Part shown: positions 16,243 to 24,847 of the stretch, one piece after another | Layout of the letters: each line of letters opens with the position of its first letter | Position numbering within the stretch: position 1 is the first letter of the stretch | Source: Mycobacterium sp. PO1 | GTDB taxonomy: Bacteria; Actinomycetota; Actinomycetes; Mycobacteriales; Mycobacteriaceae | DNA: 55,902 bases | Assembly (NCBI RefSeq): GCF_017312405.1 | Contig: NZ_BLTG01000065.1 | Coordinates: 1-55,902, forward strand | Reading direction: 5' to 3' | Translations under genes and position numbers: made by a program | The notes under the pieces: model-generated | What the model saw: the letters and a program-made list of their open reading frames with translations, nothing else | Told to the model about the DNA's origin: nothing | The model's database searches: none

Positions 16243-16968
16243 CTACGAGGAAGCCTCGTCGATGCCGAAGAAGAGCCGTCGCAAACCTTCGTCCTGCAGC
16301 ACCGTGGCGACATCCTGCTCCTCACCGATGCGGCCACCTTGCATGATGTGCACCCGGCTGCAGTGCGGCAGGATCGCCGCGGGGTTCTCCTCCACCACCC
16401 ACAGCACACCGACACCGCTGTCGGCCGCGTCGGCCAGGCGACTGATCAGTTCCTGCACAATTGTCGGAGCCAGACCGGTCGTCGGTTCGTCCAGCGCCAG
16501 AAAGGTCGGGTTGGAGGCCAATGCGCCGGCGACAGCGAGCATCTGGCGCTCGCCGCCGGAAAGCGTGGAGGCGCTGCTGTTGCGCCGTTTGCGCAGAGAC
16601 GGGAATCGGTCCAGCGCTGTGTCCAGCGCGGCGGCGGTCTTGGACCTGCCCAACGGCATCGCCGCGACACGGATGTTCTCTTCGACGGTGAGGGTCGGAA
16701 AAGTGTTGCCCCCCTGGGGCACATAGGCCATACCCTTGCGCACCATCCGTTCGGTCGGAATGGCCTTCAAATCCGAACCCGAGAACTCGATCTGCCCGGA
16801 CATCGGTTTGAGCAGCCGGAACACAGTCTTCAACAGCGTGGACTTGCCCGCGCCGTTGGGCCCGACCAGCGCGACTGTCTCGCTTTCCCGGACCGACAAG
16901 GAGACGTCGTGGATGACGGGCAACTTGCCGTAGCCGGCAGTGACGCCCCGGACGTCAAGCAGCGTCAT
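16243..16968 (-). CDS. livF: Branched-chain amino acid-type ABC transporter ATPase (LivF)
   Basis: A 241-residue ATPase. Walker A is G-P-N-G-A-G-K-S-T, the Q-loop is V-P-Q-G-G-N, the signature is L-S-G-G-E-R-Q and Walker B is L-A-L-D-E-P-T-T-G-L-A-P; all are intact. The A-Y-V-P-Q-G Q-loop and short length fit LivF rather than LivG. The ATG overlaps the livG stop (ATGA). It should pair with LivG to power the LivH/LivM permease. The symbol reflects the family; the substrate may be an amide, urea or another amino compound rather than leucine. Confidence 0.9.
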   Translation of the reverse strand: MTLLDVRGVTAGYGKLPVIHDVSLSVRESETVALVGPNGAGKSTLLKTVFRLLKPMSGQIEFSGSDLKAIPTERMVRKGMAYVPQGGNTFPTLTVEENIRVAAMPLGRSKTAAALDTALDRFPSLRKRRNSSASTLSGGERQMLAVAGALASNPTFLALDEPTTGLAPTIVQELISRLADAADSGVGVLWVVEENPAAILPHCSRVHIMQGGRIGEEQDVATVLQDEGLRRLFFGIDEASS

Positions 16969-17744
16969 GTGGCACTCCCCAAGTAGATCTCGGCGACCGT
17001 CGGATGCTCGGCGATCTCCCCGGGTGTGCCGGAAACCACCACTCGGCCTTCGGCCATCACGTACACGTAGTCCGACACCGCGAAGACGAACTGGATGTTG
17101 TGGTCGATGATCAACAGGGTGATCCCACGCGCTCGCATGTCACTGACCTGTTCGGACAACTTGCCGATTCCACTGGGAGCTACTCCGGCTGCCGGCTCGT
17201 CGAGCAGCACCATCTGCGGCTGCACCATCATCAACCGGGCGAAGTCGACGAGCTTGGTCTGACCGGCGGTGAGGTCCTCCAGCCGCTGATCCTTGACCGC
17301 TCCAAGCCCGATCTCGTCGAGCAGACGATCCGCCCGAGAAGCGAGTTCGCGCTCCTGACGGGTCCAGCGAGACCGACGAAAAACAGCTGACCACAAGGAT
17401 TCCGATTGGTCGGCACCGGCGGTCATGAGGTTCTCCCACACCGACAGCAGCGGAAAGCCGACCGGAGTCTGAAATGACCGAACCATCCCGCGCCGAGCGA
17501 TCTTCCACGCCGGTTCCCGGTCGATACGCCGTCCGTACAACACGACCTCACCGGTATCCGGCTGGTCGAACCCGGTCAGCACATTGAACAGGCTGGTCTT
17601 GTCGGCGCCGTTCGGTCCGATCACGGCTGTGATGGTGCCCTTGCGGGCGCGCAGCGCCACTCCGTCGACCGCGGTCACGCCGCCGAAGGACTTCGTCACG
17701 TTGTCCGCGCGCAAGACCACGTCGTCTGATTCAGCCATCGTCAT
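16965..17744 (-). CDS. livG: Branched-chain amino acid-type ABC transporter ATPase (LivG) with altered Walker A
   Basis: A 259-residue ATPase coupled by ATGA overlaps to livM upstream and livF downstream. The Walker A loop reads G-P-N-G-A-D-K-T-S: the invariant Gly before Lys is Asp (residue 48, codon GAC where GGC is expected, one G-to-A change). The signature is L-T-A-G-Q instead of L-S-G-G-Q, while Walker B (V-L-L-D-E-P-A-A-G-V-A-P) and the switch His (I-I-D-H-N) are normal. An Asp in the phosphate loop would be expected to hinder ATP binding. Either the transporter runs on one competent site, the gene is decaying, or the base is an error. Confidence 0.9.
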   Translation of the reverse strand: MTMAESDDVVLRADNVTKSFGGVTAVDGVALRARKGTITAVIGPNGADKTSLFNVLTGFDQPDTGEVVLYGRRIDREPAWKIARRGMVRSFQTPVGFPLLSVWENLMTAGADQSESLWSAVFRRSRWTRQERELASRADRLLDEIGLGAVKDQRLEDLTAGQTKLVDFARLMMVQPQMVLLDEPAAGVAPSGIGKLSEQVSDMRARGITLLIIDHNIQFVFAVSDYVYVMAEGRVVVSGTPGEIAEHPTVAEIYLGSAT

Positions 17745-18718
17745 GGCACCGCCTTGGTTTCGGAAGTCTTGTCCGGCAGCAGATCAGCCTCGCTGAACCG
17801 GAACGCCGATCTCTCGCTGGACAGGCCCTCCGGGCGGAACCGCAGTACCAGGACGAGGAGCAGGCCCAGGATCAGCGGCCGGGTCGCGGCCAGAATCTGT
17901 GCGTACTCGGCTGAACCCTGTAGGAAGGTCAGCAGTTCGGTGCACACGATCAGCAGCGTCGCACCGATCACCGGTCCCCTACGGCTGGCCATCCCTCCGA
18001 CGACCAGCGCGGTCCACACCACGAAGGTCAGCTCGGAGACGAACAGCGAGGGCACCACGCTGCGTACATGCCACAGATACAGCGGGGTGATCACAGCGAT
18101 CAACGCGCCGGCCAGTACGTAGGTGACGATGCGGTACCGTACGACGTTCTTGCCCAGCGATCGGGCAACCGCCTCGTTATCCCGGCTCGCCCGCAACACC
18201 CGGACGAACGGTGTCTTGGACAGCCGGTTGGTCAGTAGGTAGACACCGAGCGCGACCGCCAGGGCCAGCCCGAGCAGCACCCACCGGTAGTCGCTCGCCG
18301 GTACCAGGTCACTTAACGGCCGGTCGATCGACGAGAATCCGGTGGCGCCCCGGGTCAGCTTGTCCTCACTGATGATCAACTGGTGGATGACTTCGGCGAA
18401 GGCGAGCGTGGTGATCAGGAAGTACTCTCCCCGCAGCCGAATCGCCGGGAGCGCGACAATCAACGCGGCCACCGCGGTGACGGCGACGGCAGCGACTATG
18501 CCGGTCGCCATCGACCAGCCCGGCGCGAACCACAGGCCCGAATCCACTTTCGTCTGGGTCACGATGATGTAGGTGTACGCCGCCACGGCGACCAGGCCGG
18601 CAACCCCGAGGTCCCACATGCCCGCCCAACCGGCGACCAGATTCAACACCATTGCCAGGGCTGCATAGATGGCGGCGAGGGTCAACACCCCCACCAGAAA
18701 AACGATCAATGACTGCAT
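17741..18718 (-). CDS. livM: Branched-chain amino acid-type ABC permease (LivM)
   Basis: A 325-residue permease with about nine helices. The conserved LivM loop R-L-R-G-E-Y-F-L-I-T-T-L-A-F-A-E and the cytoplasmic coupling segment R-A-S-R-D-N-E-A-V-A-R-S-L-G are present. The start ATG 18718 shares its A with the livH stop (TGATG), and the gene ends in an ATGA overlap with livG. The C-terminal tail is long and charged. It forms the translocation pore with LivH. Confidence 0.92.
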   Translation of the reverse strand: MQSLIVFLVGVLTLAAIYAALAMVLNLVAGWAGMWDLGVAGLVAVAAYTYIIVTQTKVDSGLWFAPGWSMATGIVAAVAVTAVAALIVALPAIRLRGEYFLITTLAFAEVIHQLIISEDKLTRGATGFSSIDRPLSDLVPASDYRWVLLGLALAVALGVYLLTNRLSKTPFVRVLRASRDNEAVARSLGKNVVRYRIVTYVLAGALIAVITPLYLWHVRSVVPSLFVSELTFVVWTALVVGGMASRRGPVIGATLLIVCTELLTFLQGSAEYAQILAATRPLILGLLLVLVLRFRPEGLSSERSAFRFSEADLLPDKTSETKAVP

Positions 18719-19581
18719 CAGGCCGCCTGCTTCCGCTGCCGCACACTGAACAGGCCGCTCGGCTTGAACAACAGCACGATGATCAGCGCTGCGAAGGCCA
18801 CGACGGTGCGATAGGACGTCGGGATGAGTAGCGCACTGAGGTCCATCGCCAGTCCCAACAAGAGGCTGGCCATGATGACCCCGTAGGTGCTGCCGAGGCC
18901 ACCAAGTACTGCGGCGGCCAGAATGAGAATGATGTTCTGCCAGCCTAATTCGGGGCCCACCGAGCCGATGATGCCGATCATCACGCCGGCCAGTCCGGCG
19001 AGAAAGCCGGCGATGAACCAGACCTGGTAGGACACCAACCGAGTCGAGATCCCACGAACTCTGGCCAAGTCCGGGTTGGTGGCCACCGCGCGCACCGAGA
19101 TCCCTGCCGGCGTCTTGGTCAAGAAGACGTGCAGTGCCAGGATGGCCACCGCGGCGGTCGCCATGATCGCGATCTCGCCGAAGGAGATCTGCATTCCGGC
19201 CACGGAGTACGAGGTGCCGAACGAGACCTCGTAGTGTTGCAGGTTGGCGCCGAAGATCATCACCAGCAGCCCGTAGATGATGTAAGCGACCCCGACCGAC
19301 GAGAAGAGCTGCACGAGGACGCCCTTTTGTCGGATCGGCTCGAATACCACCACCGATAGCACTACCGCAGCCACCCCGGTGGTGGCGGCGGCGAACAATG
19401 CGGCAAACCATGTCGGCATGCCGAGATCACGGCTGGCAAAGAGGCCGACAAACGCAGCGAGGGCGAGGAATTGGCCGTGGGCGATGTTCAGGAATCCCTC
19501 GGTTTGACGGACCATCGAGAACCCGACGGTGGCCATGGCGAGAATGCTCCCGGTCACCAGGCCGAATATGACGTACTGCAC
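18718..19581 (-). CDS. livH: Branched-chain amino acid-type ABC permease (LivH)
   Basis: A 287-residue permease with about eight helices. GTG 19581 (V-Q-Y-V-I-F-G-L-V-T-G-S) is chosen because AAAGG lies about 8 bases upstream and the length then matches LivH. The conserved G-F-L-N-I-A-H-G-Q-F-L motif (normally N-x-A-x-G/H-x-x-Y/F) and the coupling loop R-A-V-A-T-N-P-D-L-A-R-V-R-G are present. It is followed by livM with a one-base overlap. It partners LivM. Confidence 0.9.
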   Translation of the reverse strand: MQYVIFGLVTGSILAMATVGFSMVRQTEGFLNIAHGQFLALAAFVGLFASRDLGMPTWFAALFAAATTGVAAVVLSVVVFEPIRQKGVLVQLFSSVGVAYIIYGLLVMIFGANLQHYEVSFGTSYSVAGMQISFGEIAIMATAAVAILALHVFLTKTPAGISVRAVATNPDLARVRGISTRLVSYQVWFIAGFLAGLAGVMIGIIGSVGPELGWQNIILILAAAVLGGLGSTYGVIMASLLLGLAMDLSALLIPTSYRTVVAFAALIIVLLFKPSGLFSVRQRKQAA

Positions 19582-19667
19582 TGCACTGCCTTTCGGGCGT
19601 TGACGGAGGAATGCGTCGAGTGCGCGCTGGGGTGGGCGGCCACCGGGGTGACCGCCCACCTCACCGG

Positions 19668-20918
19668 CTAGCGATCGAGTACCTCGCTCAGTGCCGGATC
19701 GAGCTCGAGCACGTCGACCTGCGTCCAGGCGCCGTCGACGATGAACTGTTCACCGAACAGCGGCGCGGCCAGGTTGTTGGCGTCGTTGAGGTCCAGAGTT
19801 CCCGAGGCGCCGTGATAGTTGATCTCGTTGCCCGCTTCGAGCTCCCGAACACCGTCGGCGTAGGAGAACACCTCGACGCCGCCGGGACTGAGCACCTCGG
19901 GGATAGCGGCCGCGATGTCGGCACCTTCGGTGCTTTCCGCCTTGGTGATGGCCAGCGCCAACGCGATGTACTGGTCGTATTGGTTCGCGTCGTAGACCCC
20001 GGCCGCCGGATCCTCCCCGGTCTTGGCTTTGAAGCGCTCCGCAAAGCTCTGGTAGGCCGGTGATTCGGTGTCGTAGGCGGCGATCGCGCCTACGGCCACC
20101 CCGTCTTCCAGTTCTGGCATCAGCGAGCCGATGGGGGGCGTGACGAGGTCGGGCGAGACGAAGAACTTTCCGCCGTATCCGCGGCGTTGCCATTCCCGCA
20201 GAATCACCGACCCTGCTTCGTGCCCGGCGGCGAGGTAGACCGCGTCGGGGTTCGCGTCGAACGCCTGGGCCAGCTCGGCCTGATAGGAGGATCGGCCCGG
20301 GTTGAACCGGACGTCGGCGACGACCTCACCGCCGACGCCTTCCTCGAACACTTCCTTGAAGATGTCGGCGGGTTCGGACAAACCTTCGGTGTTCTGCGCC
20401 ATGATGGCGACCCGCTGGATTCCCTCGTCGCGGGCGAACTGCGCCGCGATGGTGCCGCCGTCGGTGTCCGAACCGGTGATACGCCAGATGTATTCGCCGC
20501 CGGCATCGTCGAGTTCCGGGGTGCCGCAGCCTGGGCAGAATACCGGGATCTCCAGCTCGTTGGCACTGTCACGAATGGCGAGGCCGCCCGTCGACTCGAC
20601 GCCGCCGACGGCCACCACACCCTCGACGTCGACCAGCCGAGAGAAGCCCTGAACAGCACCTTCGACAGTGGACAGGTTGTCCGCGGCGACAAGTTCGACG
20701 GGTTTGCCGAGCACTCCCCCGTTGTCGTTGATTTCGTCAATGGCCACCGAGACAGCGGCTTGTGACGGCTCGTAGTACGACGAGTAGTCGCCGGTGATGC
20801 CGTTCAGCCAGCCGAATTTGATCACGTCATCGTCGGCACTGCCACCTCCGCTACTGCACGCTGTCAGCAGGAGAGCGGCACTGGAGACCGCGCCAATGGC
20901 TCGTTTGGTTCTGTTCAC
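19668..20918 (-). CDS. Periplasmic-binding lipoprotein of the Liv-type transporter
   Basis: A 416-residue solute-binding protein. The signal peptide ends in the lipobox L-L-T-A-C (Cys about residue 21), so it is lipid-anchored outside the membrane, followed by a Gly/Ser linker. The Peripla_BP_6 fold is shown by F-G-W-L-N-G-I-T-G-D-Y-S-S-Y-Y near the start and A-V-G-G-V-E-S-T-G in the first lobe. The pattern is closer to urea/amide-binding relatives (Y-Y-E-P-S near the start) than to leucine-binding LivK, so the ligand is open. GTG 20918 has AAGGAAAA about 7 bases upstream. An 86-base gap precedes livH. Confidence 0.9.
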   Translation of the reverse strand: MNRTKRAIGAVSSAALLLTACSSGGGSADDDVIKFGWLNGITGDYSSYYEPSQAAVSVAIDEINDNGGVLGKPVELVAADNLSTVEGAVQGFSRLVDVEGVVAVGGVESTGGLAIRDSANELEIPVFCPGCGTPELDDAGGEYIWRITGSDTDGGTIAAQFARDEGIQRVAIMAQNTEGLSEPADIFKEVFEEGVGGEVVADVRFNPGRSSYQAELAQAFDANPDAVYLAAGHEAGSVILREWQRRGYGGKFFVSPDLVTPPIGSLMPELEDGVAVGAIAAYDTESPAYQSFAERFKAKTGEDPAAGVYDANQYDQYIALALAITKAESTEGADIAAAIPEVLSPGGVEVFSYADGVRELEAGNEINYHGASGTLDLNDANNLAAPLFGEQFIVDGAWTQVDVLELDPALSEVLDR

Positions 20919-21012
20919 TGTTTTCCTTTCTCGGCTCGGTCGACCAGGTCGGCGTCGTCGTCGGTGTCGGCGCCGAAAATCCCTGCCCTCCAGGCGAACC
21001 CAGGGGTCAGAC

Positions 21013-21660
21013 TCAGGAGCTGACCTCGTCGTTGGCCAGCAGATATCGGACGATGAACTCGTGGGAGGTTTCGAGATGAGTGCGGGTTAGCGCGTACAGC
21101 GCTGGGCCGTCCCCGGTTTTAGCGGCCTCGAGAATCGCGGCGTGTTCTTCTTGGAGATGCTCGACGTTGCCGATCACCGCCAGGTGCAGATAGAGGTAGC
21201 GGTCGGCGAGCTTACGAAGCTGATCTATGTGCGCGATGGTCATCGGCCGGTTCGCCCGGTGATACATGGTGGCGTGGAAGTTGGCGTTGGCTTCCAGCCA
21301 CTCGACGACGTCGGTGGTTTCGGACATCGTTTCGTAGTGCCCGGTCATCTGGATGATTTCGGCGCGACCGATCTGCGGTACCGCCATCTGGGTCAGCGTG
21401 GGCTCGACCGCCATCCGCAGCTCGTACAGTTCCTGTAGTTCGAGGATGGACAGCCGCCGCGAGTACGGGATGCCGTCGAGCATGACGACCAGCCCCTCGG
21501 CAACGAGTGCCTGCATCGCGTCGCGCACCGGTATCCGGCTGACCCCGAACTGCTCTGCCAGCTTCGAATACGACAGCCGCACTCCGGCGCCGATTTCGCC
21601 CGTGAGCAGTGCATGGCGAAGCTTGTTCACCACGGCGTGCCCGACGACTGACGATGCCAT
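21013..21660 (-). CDS. GntR-family (FCD-type) transcriptional regulator
   Basis: A 215-residue regulator. The N-terminal winged helix (about 8-70) has the GntR motif L-A-E-Q-F-G-V-S-R-I-P-V-R-D-A-M. The C-terminal all-helical FCD domain has the metal/ligand residues E-L-R-M-A-V-E-P and later H-A-T-M-Y / E-E-H-A-A-I-L-E. ATG 21660 is used; GTG one codon upstream is possible. It is the first gene of the liv operon on the same strand, 94 bases before the binding-protein gene, so it likely controls the operon and itself. Ligand probably the transported compound or a product of it. Confidence 0.92.
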   Translation of the reverse strand: MASSVVGHAVVNKLRHALLTGEIGAGVRLSYSKLAEQFGVSRIPVRDAMQALVAEGLVVMLDGIPYSRRLSILELQELYELRMAVEPTLTQMAVPQIGRAEIIQMTGHYETMSETTDVVEWLEANANFHATMYHRANRPMTIAHIDQLRKLADRYLYLHLAVIGNVEHLQEEHAAILEAAKTGDGPALYALTRTHLETSHEFIVRYLLANDEVSS

Positions 21661-21687
21661 CACACCTACCTGTATCTGTGATCCATA

Positions 21688-21720
21688 TTACGTATACAGA
21701 ATGTAGCTTTACGTATTCAT
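21688..21720. promoter_or_regulatory. Candidate GntR operator: TTACGTATNCA direct repeat
   Basis: TTACGTATACA (21688-21698) and TTACGTATTCA (21709-21719) are spaced 21 bases, two helical turns, just upstream of the gntR start. The first copy contains the palindrome GTATAC, the core of many FCD-type GntR operators. The surrounding 100 bases are markedly AT-rich against the genome background. Confidence 0.55.
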
Positions 21721-21795
21721 AAGGTCAATGCCGAATACTAAATGGCGCATGTTAAATACAGATGCGTGCTGTTTCGCACAGGTTTCGCCGGTGGG

Positions 21796-23655
21796 CTACG
21801 CCTTCGGTGAACGATCCTCTTCGAGCGCGCGGATCAGGCTGGCGGCGTCCCACGGGCCTCTGTGGCGCAGCCCGTTGACGAACAGCGTGGGTGTCGCGTT
21901 GAGGTCCATCGCCTCGGCGTCCTCGGCGTCGTCGGTTACCCGGTGCAGCACCTTCGACGAGTGCACGCGCACATCCTGGTCGAACTGATCGATGTCGCAG
22001 CCCGCCGCGACCGCATAGCGATACATGTCCGACCACTCCAGGTCGTCCTGATGGGCGAACAGCTCGCGGGCCATCTCCCAGAACCTGCCCTGCAGCGCCG
22101 CCGCTTCGCTGGCCCGGGCCGCGTCGAACGCCCGGGGGTGGGCCCGTTCCAGCGGGAAATGTCGCCAGACGTACCGCAGGCGGTCGCCGAAGTGATCGCG
22201 CACCTCGTCGATGGAACCGGTCGCGCGACTGCAGAACGGGCACTCGAAGTCGCCGTACTCGACCAGCGTCAGCGGTGCGTCGTGCCGCCCGCGGACGTGA
22301 TCGCGGTCGGGATCCACCGGCCGCAGCAGCTTGAGCCCGACCGGTTCGGGCGGGCTGAGCCAGTCGGTGATGCGGAACACCGCCCAGCCGAACACGAACG
22401 CCAGCACCGACGCCGCCAGCACACCGATGCGGGCCTGATCCTGGCGTTCGGGTTCGGCGATCGCGATGTCGACGATGAACAGCGAGATGGTGAAGCCGAT
22501 TCCGGACAGTGCGGCGCCGCCGGCGATACGCCGCAACGTCAGGCCCGGCACCAGTACACCCAGACCGCTACGACGCATGAACCAGGTGGCGGCGGTGATG
22601 CCGACGAACTTGCCCAACACCAGCCCGGCGATGATGCCCCAGGTCAGCGACGACCGCACAGCGGTGGACAGGGTTTGCGCATCGAGACGAACCCCGGCGT
22701 TGACCAACGCGAACAAAGGCAGGATGACAAATGACACTGCAGGCCCGACGCTTTCCTGCAGCCGTTCGTTGATCGAGATCGACTCCCGCAGCGAGCGGCT
22801 GGCCGCGCGCGCGTACTGCGAGTTCGGGGACTGCCGGAAGGCGCGGATCTGCTCGACGGCCTGCTCCACCGGCCGTCGCTCGGGGGTGAACACCGGGATC
22901 AGCAGGGCGACCGCGACGCCGGCCAGCGTCGGGTGCACACCGGCCAGGTACAGCGCAATCCACAACGCCACACCGAGCACCGCGTAGGCGGGCCCGCGGG
23001 CCGTGGGCAGGAACCTCACCGACGCCAGCGCCGCCAGCAGCGCGACCGCGCTGAGCAGCGGCACGACCTGGATGCTGTCGGAATAGAACAGCGCGATCGC
23101 GCCGAGCGCACCGACGTCGTCGACCACCGCCAAGGTGAGCAGGAAAACCCGCACCCGGGCGGGGAACATCGGCCGGATGAGGGCCAGCGCACCGACGAGG
23201 AAGGCGGTGTCGGTCGAGATCACCACGCCCCACGCCGCGGCGTTCTCCCCGGACGGGTTGAACGCCAGGAACACCACCGCCGGCAACACCAGACCGGCCG
23301 CGGCAGCGACGACGGGCACCGCCGCGCGCGAGCGGTCGGTCAGCTCGCCGATGGTGAATTCACGTTTGACCTCGAGTCCGACGATGAAGAAGAAGAACGC
23401 CATCAACGCGTCGTTGACGAAGTGCTTGACCGACATGTCGAAGTGGTGGTCGCCGAATGCGACACCGAGATGGGTCTCGAGCAGCTCTGAATAACTCTGC
23501 GCCCACGGCGAATTGGCCCACAGGATGGCGATGACGGTGAACCCGAGCAGTAGCGCGGCGGCGGTGTTGTCCGATGTCGACGTGGTCTTCGACCCGCGGT
23601 TGACCCGCCGCGACGGCAGCAGCGGGAAACCCCGCGACGACGGGAGCTCACTCAC
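21796..23655 (-). CDS. nhaA: NhaA Na+/H+ antiporter fused to a DsbA-like thioredoxin domain
   Basis: A 619-residue fusion. Residues ~25-410 are a full NhaA antiporter with about 12 helices. Its functional segments are seen: F-F-F-I-V-G-L-E-V-K-R-E in helix II, S-T-D-T-A-F (helix IV) and V-V-D-D-V-G-A with the two catalytic Asp (helix V). Residues ~440-619 are a DsbA/thioredoxin domain with active site C-P-F-C at 472-475 and the cis-Pro loop A-T-P-T-L-F-V-N-G. NhaA-thioredoxin fusions are known in actinobacteria. GTG 23655 overlaps the end of the GH76-like gene by 8 bases, so the two are coupled. It probably exchanges Na+ for H+ with a redox-active tail facing one side of the membrane. Confidence 0.93.
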   Translation of the reverse strand: MSELPSSRGFPLLPSRRVNRGSKTTSTSDNTAAALLLGFTVIAILWANSPWAQSYSELLETHLGVAFGDHHFDMSVKHFVNDALMAFFFFIVGLEVKREFTIGELTDRSRAAVPVVAAAAGLVLPAVVFLAFNPSGENAAAWGVVISTDTAFLVGALALIRPMFPARVRVFLLTLAVVDDVGALGAIALFYSDSIQVVPLLSAVALLAALASVRFLPTARGPAYAVLGVALWIALYLAGVHPTLAGVAVALLIPVFTPERRPVEQAVEQIRAFRQSPNSQYARAASRSLRESISINERLQESVGPAVSFVILPLFALVNAGVRLDAQTLSTAVRSSLTWGIIAGLVLGKFVGITAATWFMRRSGLGVLVPGLTLRRIAGGAALSGIGFTISLFIVDIAIAEPERQDQARIGVLAASVLAFVFGWAVFRITDWLSPPEPVGLKLLRPVDPDRDHVRGRHDAPLTLVEYGDFECPFCSRATGSIDEVRDHFGDRLRYVWRHFPLERAHPRAFDAARASEAAALQGRFWEMARELFAHQDDLEWSDMYRYAVAAGCDIDQFDQDVRVHSSKVLHRVTDDAEDAEAMDLNATPTLFVNGLRHRGPWDAASLIRALEEDRSPKA

Positions 23656-24811
23656 CAGATTCGTCGCCCGCGACGGTTTCCGATTCGTCGCCCGCGACGG
23701 TTTCCGATTCGTCGCCCGCGACGGTGTGCGCGGCCTCCATCAGCATCCATCCCGCCAGCTGTACCGACAGGTCCCGCTCGGGTATCTCCGACGAGTTCAC
23801 CGCTCCGTCGACGAACTGCGCGTCCCCTCCGGCCGGGGTCGGCACCTGGGCGGGGCGGTCCCAGAACGCGCTGAACAGTGGCAGCTCCTCGGCCGTCTGC
23901 CGGCCGTCCCACGCCGCGCGCGCCGAGGCCAGCACGATCGAGCGGGCGGTGTCGCGCGCCGTGTCGTCGTCGGGCGCGTGTCCGGGGAGCATGGTCGTCA
24001 CCAACGCGAGGTAACGCGCCAGGATTCCGTTGAACAGCCCGCCGTCGCCACCGCCGGCGCCCTTGATCACTCCGTCGGGTGCCATGTTCTCGGCGACGGC
24101 GGCCACCAGCCGGTGCACCCGCTGCGCGTGCCGGGAGTCCTCGGTGCGTGCGGCGAGTTCCGTCTCCAGTCCCAGCACCACGCCCTGGCAGTAGGTGTAC
24201 TGGGCACGGACCAGAGACCCGGCCTTGATGCCATCGAACACCAGGTGGGTCTCCGGATCGATCAGTGTCTCGTCGATCCAGTCGGCCATCTGCTGGGCCC
24301 GGCGCAGCCGTTCGCCGTGCCGGGCCAGGAAGATGGCAGCGGGCCCGTTGGCCGGCGCGTTGAAGAACTGGTCCTGCTTGCGCCACGGGATCCCGCCGCC
24401 GTCCTCAGGCACCCAGGCCGTGACGAACTGCTCGGTCAGCGTCTCCAGCGCCTTGGTCCGTTCGACACCGGCGATCCGGCCGGCCCGCTCCAGCGCGAGC
24501 GCCAACCAGGCCATGTCGTCGTAGTAGTCGTTGGTCCAGCGACCGACGTTGCGCAGCCGGTGCCCGCAGATCTGGCGGGTGATCTGCTTCTGCCGCGCCT
24601 CGGTCGGGTCGCGCCGCTGCGCATCGACGAGGTTGTCCAGCAGATGGGCCTGCCACCAGTAGTGCCAGGTGCCGAAGCGGCGGTAGCGCGGGGCGGCGGG
24701 CCAGGCCACCACCCCGAGTTGCGTCCCGGGCAGCCCCCACAACCGCCTGAGATGCCGCCGGGCGATCGCGGCTTCTGCGCTGGCGGCGCGGTTGGCCCAC
24801 AACTGATCCAT
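23648..24811 (-). CDS. GH76-like (alpha-1,6-mannanase family) protein, Rv0365c-like
   Basis: A 387-residue soluble helical protein of the GH76 type. The family's catalytic Asp pair lies in N-D-Y-Y-D-D-M-A-W-L-A-L-A-L near residue 95. Other landmarks are G-T-W-H-Y-W-W-Q-A-H, Y-T-Y-C-Q-G and D-G-G-L-F-N-G-I. No signal peptide is seen, so action on cytoplasmic mannose-containing glycans is possible but untested. ATG 24811 is chosen (AGGA 8 bases upstream); GTG 24829 is an alternative. The C-terminus is three copies of an eight-residue repeat, T-V-A-G-D-E-S-E, encoded by a 24-base tandem repeat. It precedes nhaA with an 8-base overlap and diverges from the TetR gene. Confidence 0.85.
   Translation of the reverse strand: MDQLWANRAASAEAAIARRHLRRLWGLPGTQLGVVAWPAAPRYRRFGTWHYWWQAHLLDNLVDAQRRDPTEARQKQITRQICGHRLRNVGRWTNDYYDDMAWLALALERAGRIAGVERTKALETLTEQFVTAWVPEDGGGIPWRKQDQFFNAPANGPAAIFLARHGERLRRAQQMADWIDETLIDPETHLVFDGIKAGSLVRAQYTYCQGVVLGLETELAARTEDSRHAQRVHRLVAAVAENMAPDGVIKGAGGGDGGLFNGILARYLALVTTMLPGHAPDDDTARDTARSIVLASARAAWDGRQTAEELPLFSAFWDRPAQVPTPAGGDAQFVDGAVNSSEIPERDLSVQLAGWMLMEAAHTVAGDESETVAGDESETVAGDESGE
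23658..23725. repeat. 24-bp in-frame tandem repeat (about 2.8 copies)
   Basis: The unit GATTCGTCGCCCGCGACGG plus TTTCC occurs at 23658-23681 and 23682-23705, with 20 bases of a third copy to 23725. The copies are identical. It encodes the acidic repeat at the C-terminus of the GH76-like protein and lies immediately before the nhaA start, so copy-number change would keep frame and alter only the tail. Confidence 0.92.
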
Positions 24812-24847
24812 CCGTCGATCCTGCCTCACCAGCCACCCGAAGCGCTA

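Noticed and set aside
14966..21720. The Liv-type operon as a mobile element
   Set aside because: No integrase, transposase, terminal repeats or tRNA boundary were seen, so only atypical placement can be claimed.
23658..23725. Short direct repeats that could suggest a CRISPR
   Set aside because: Contiguous tandem units without spacers, in frame inside a coding gene, and no cas genes.
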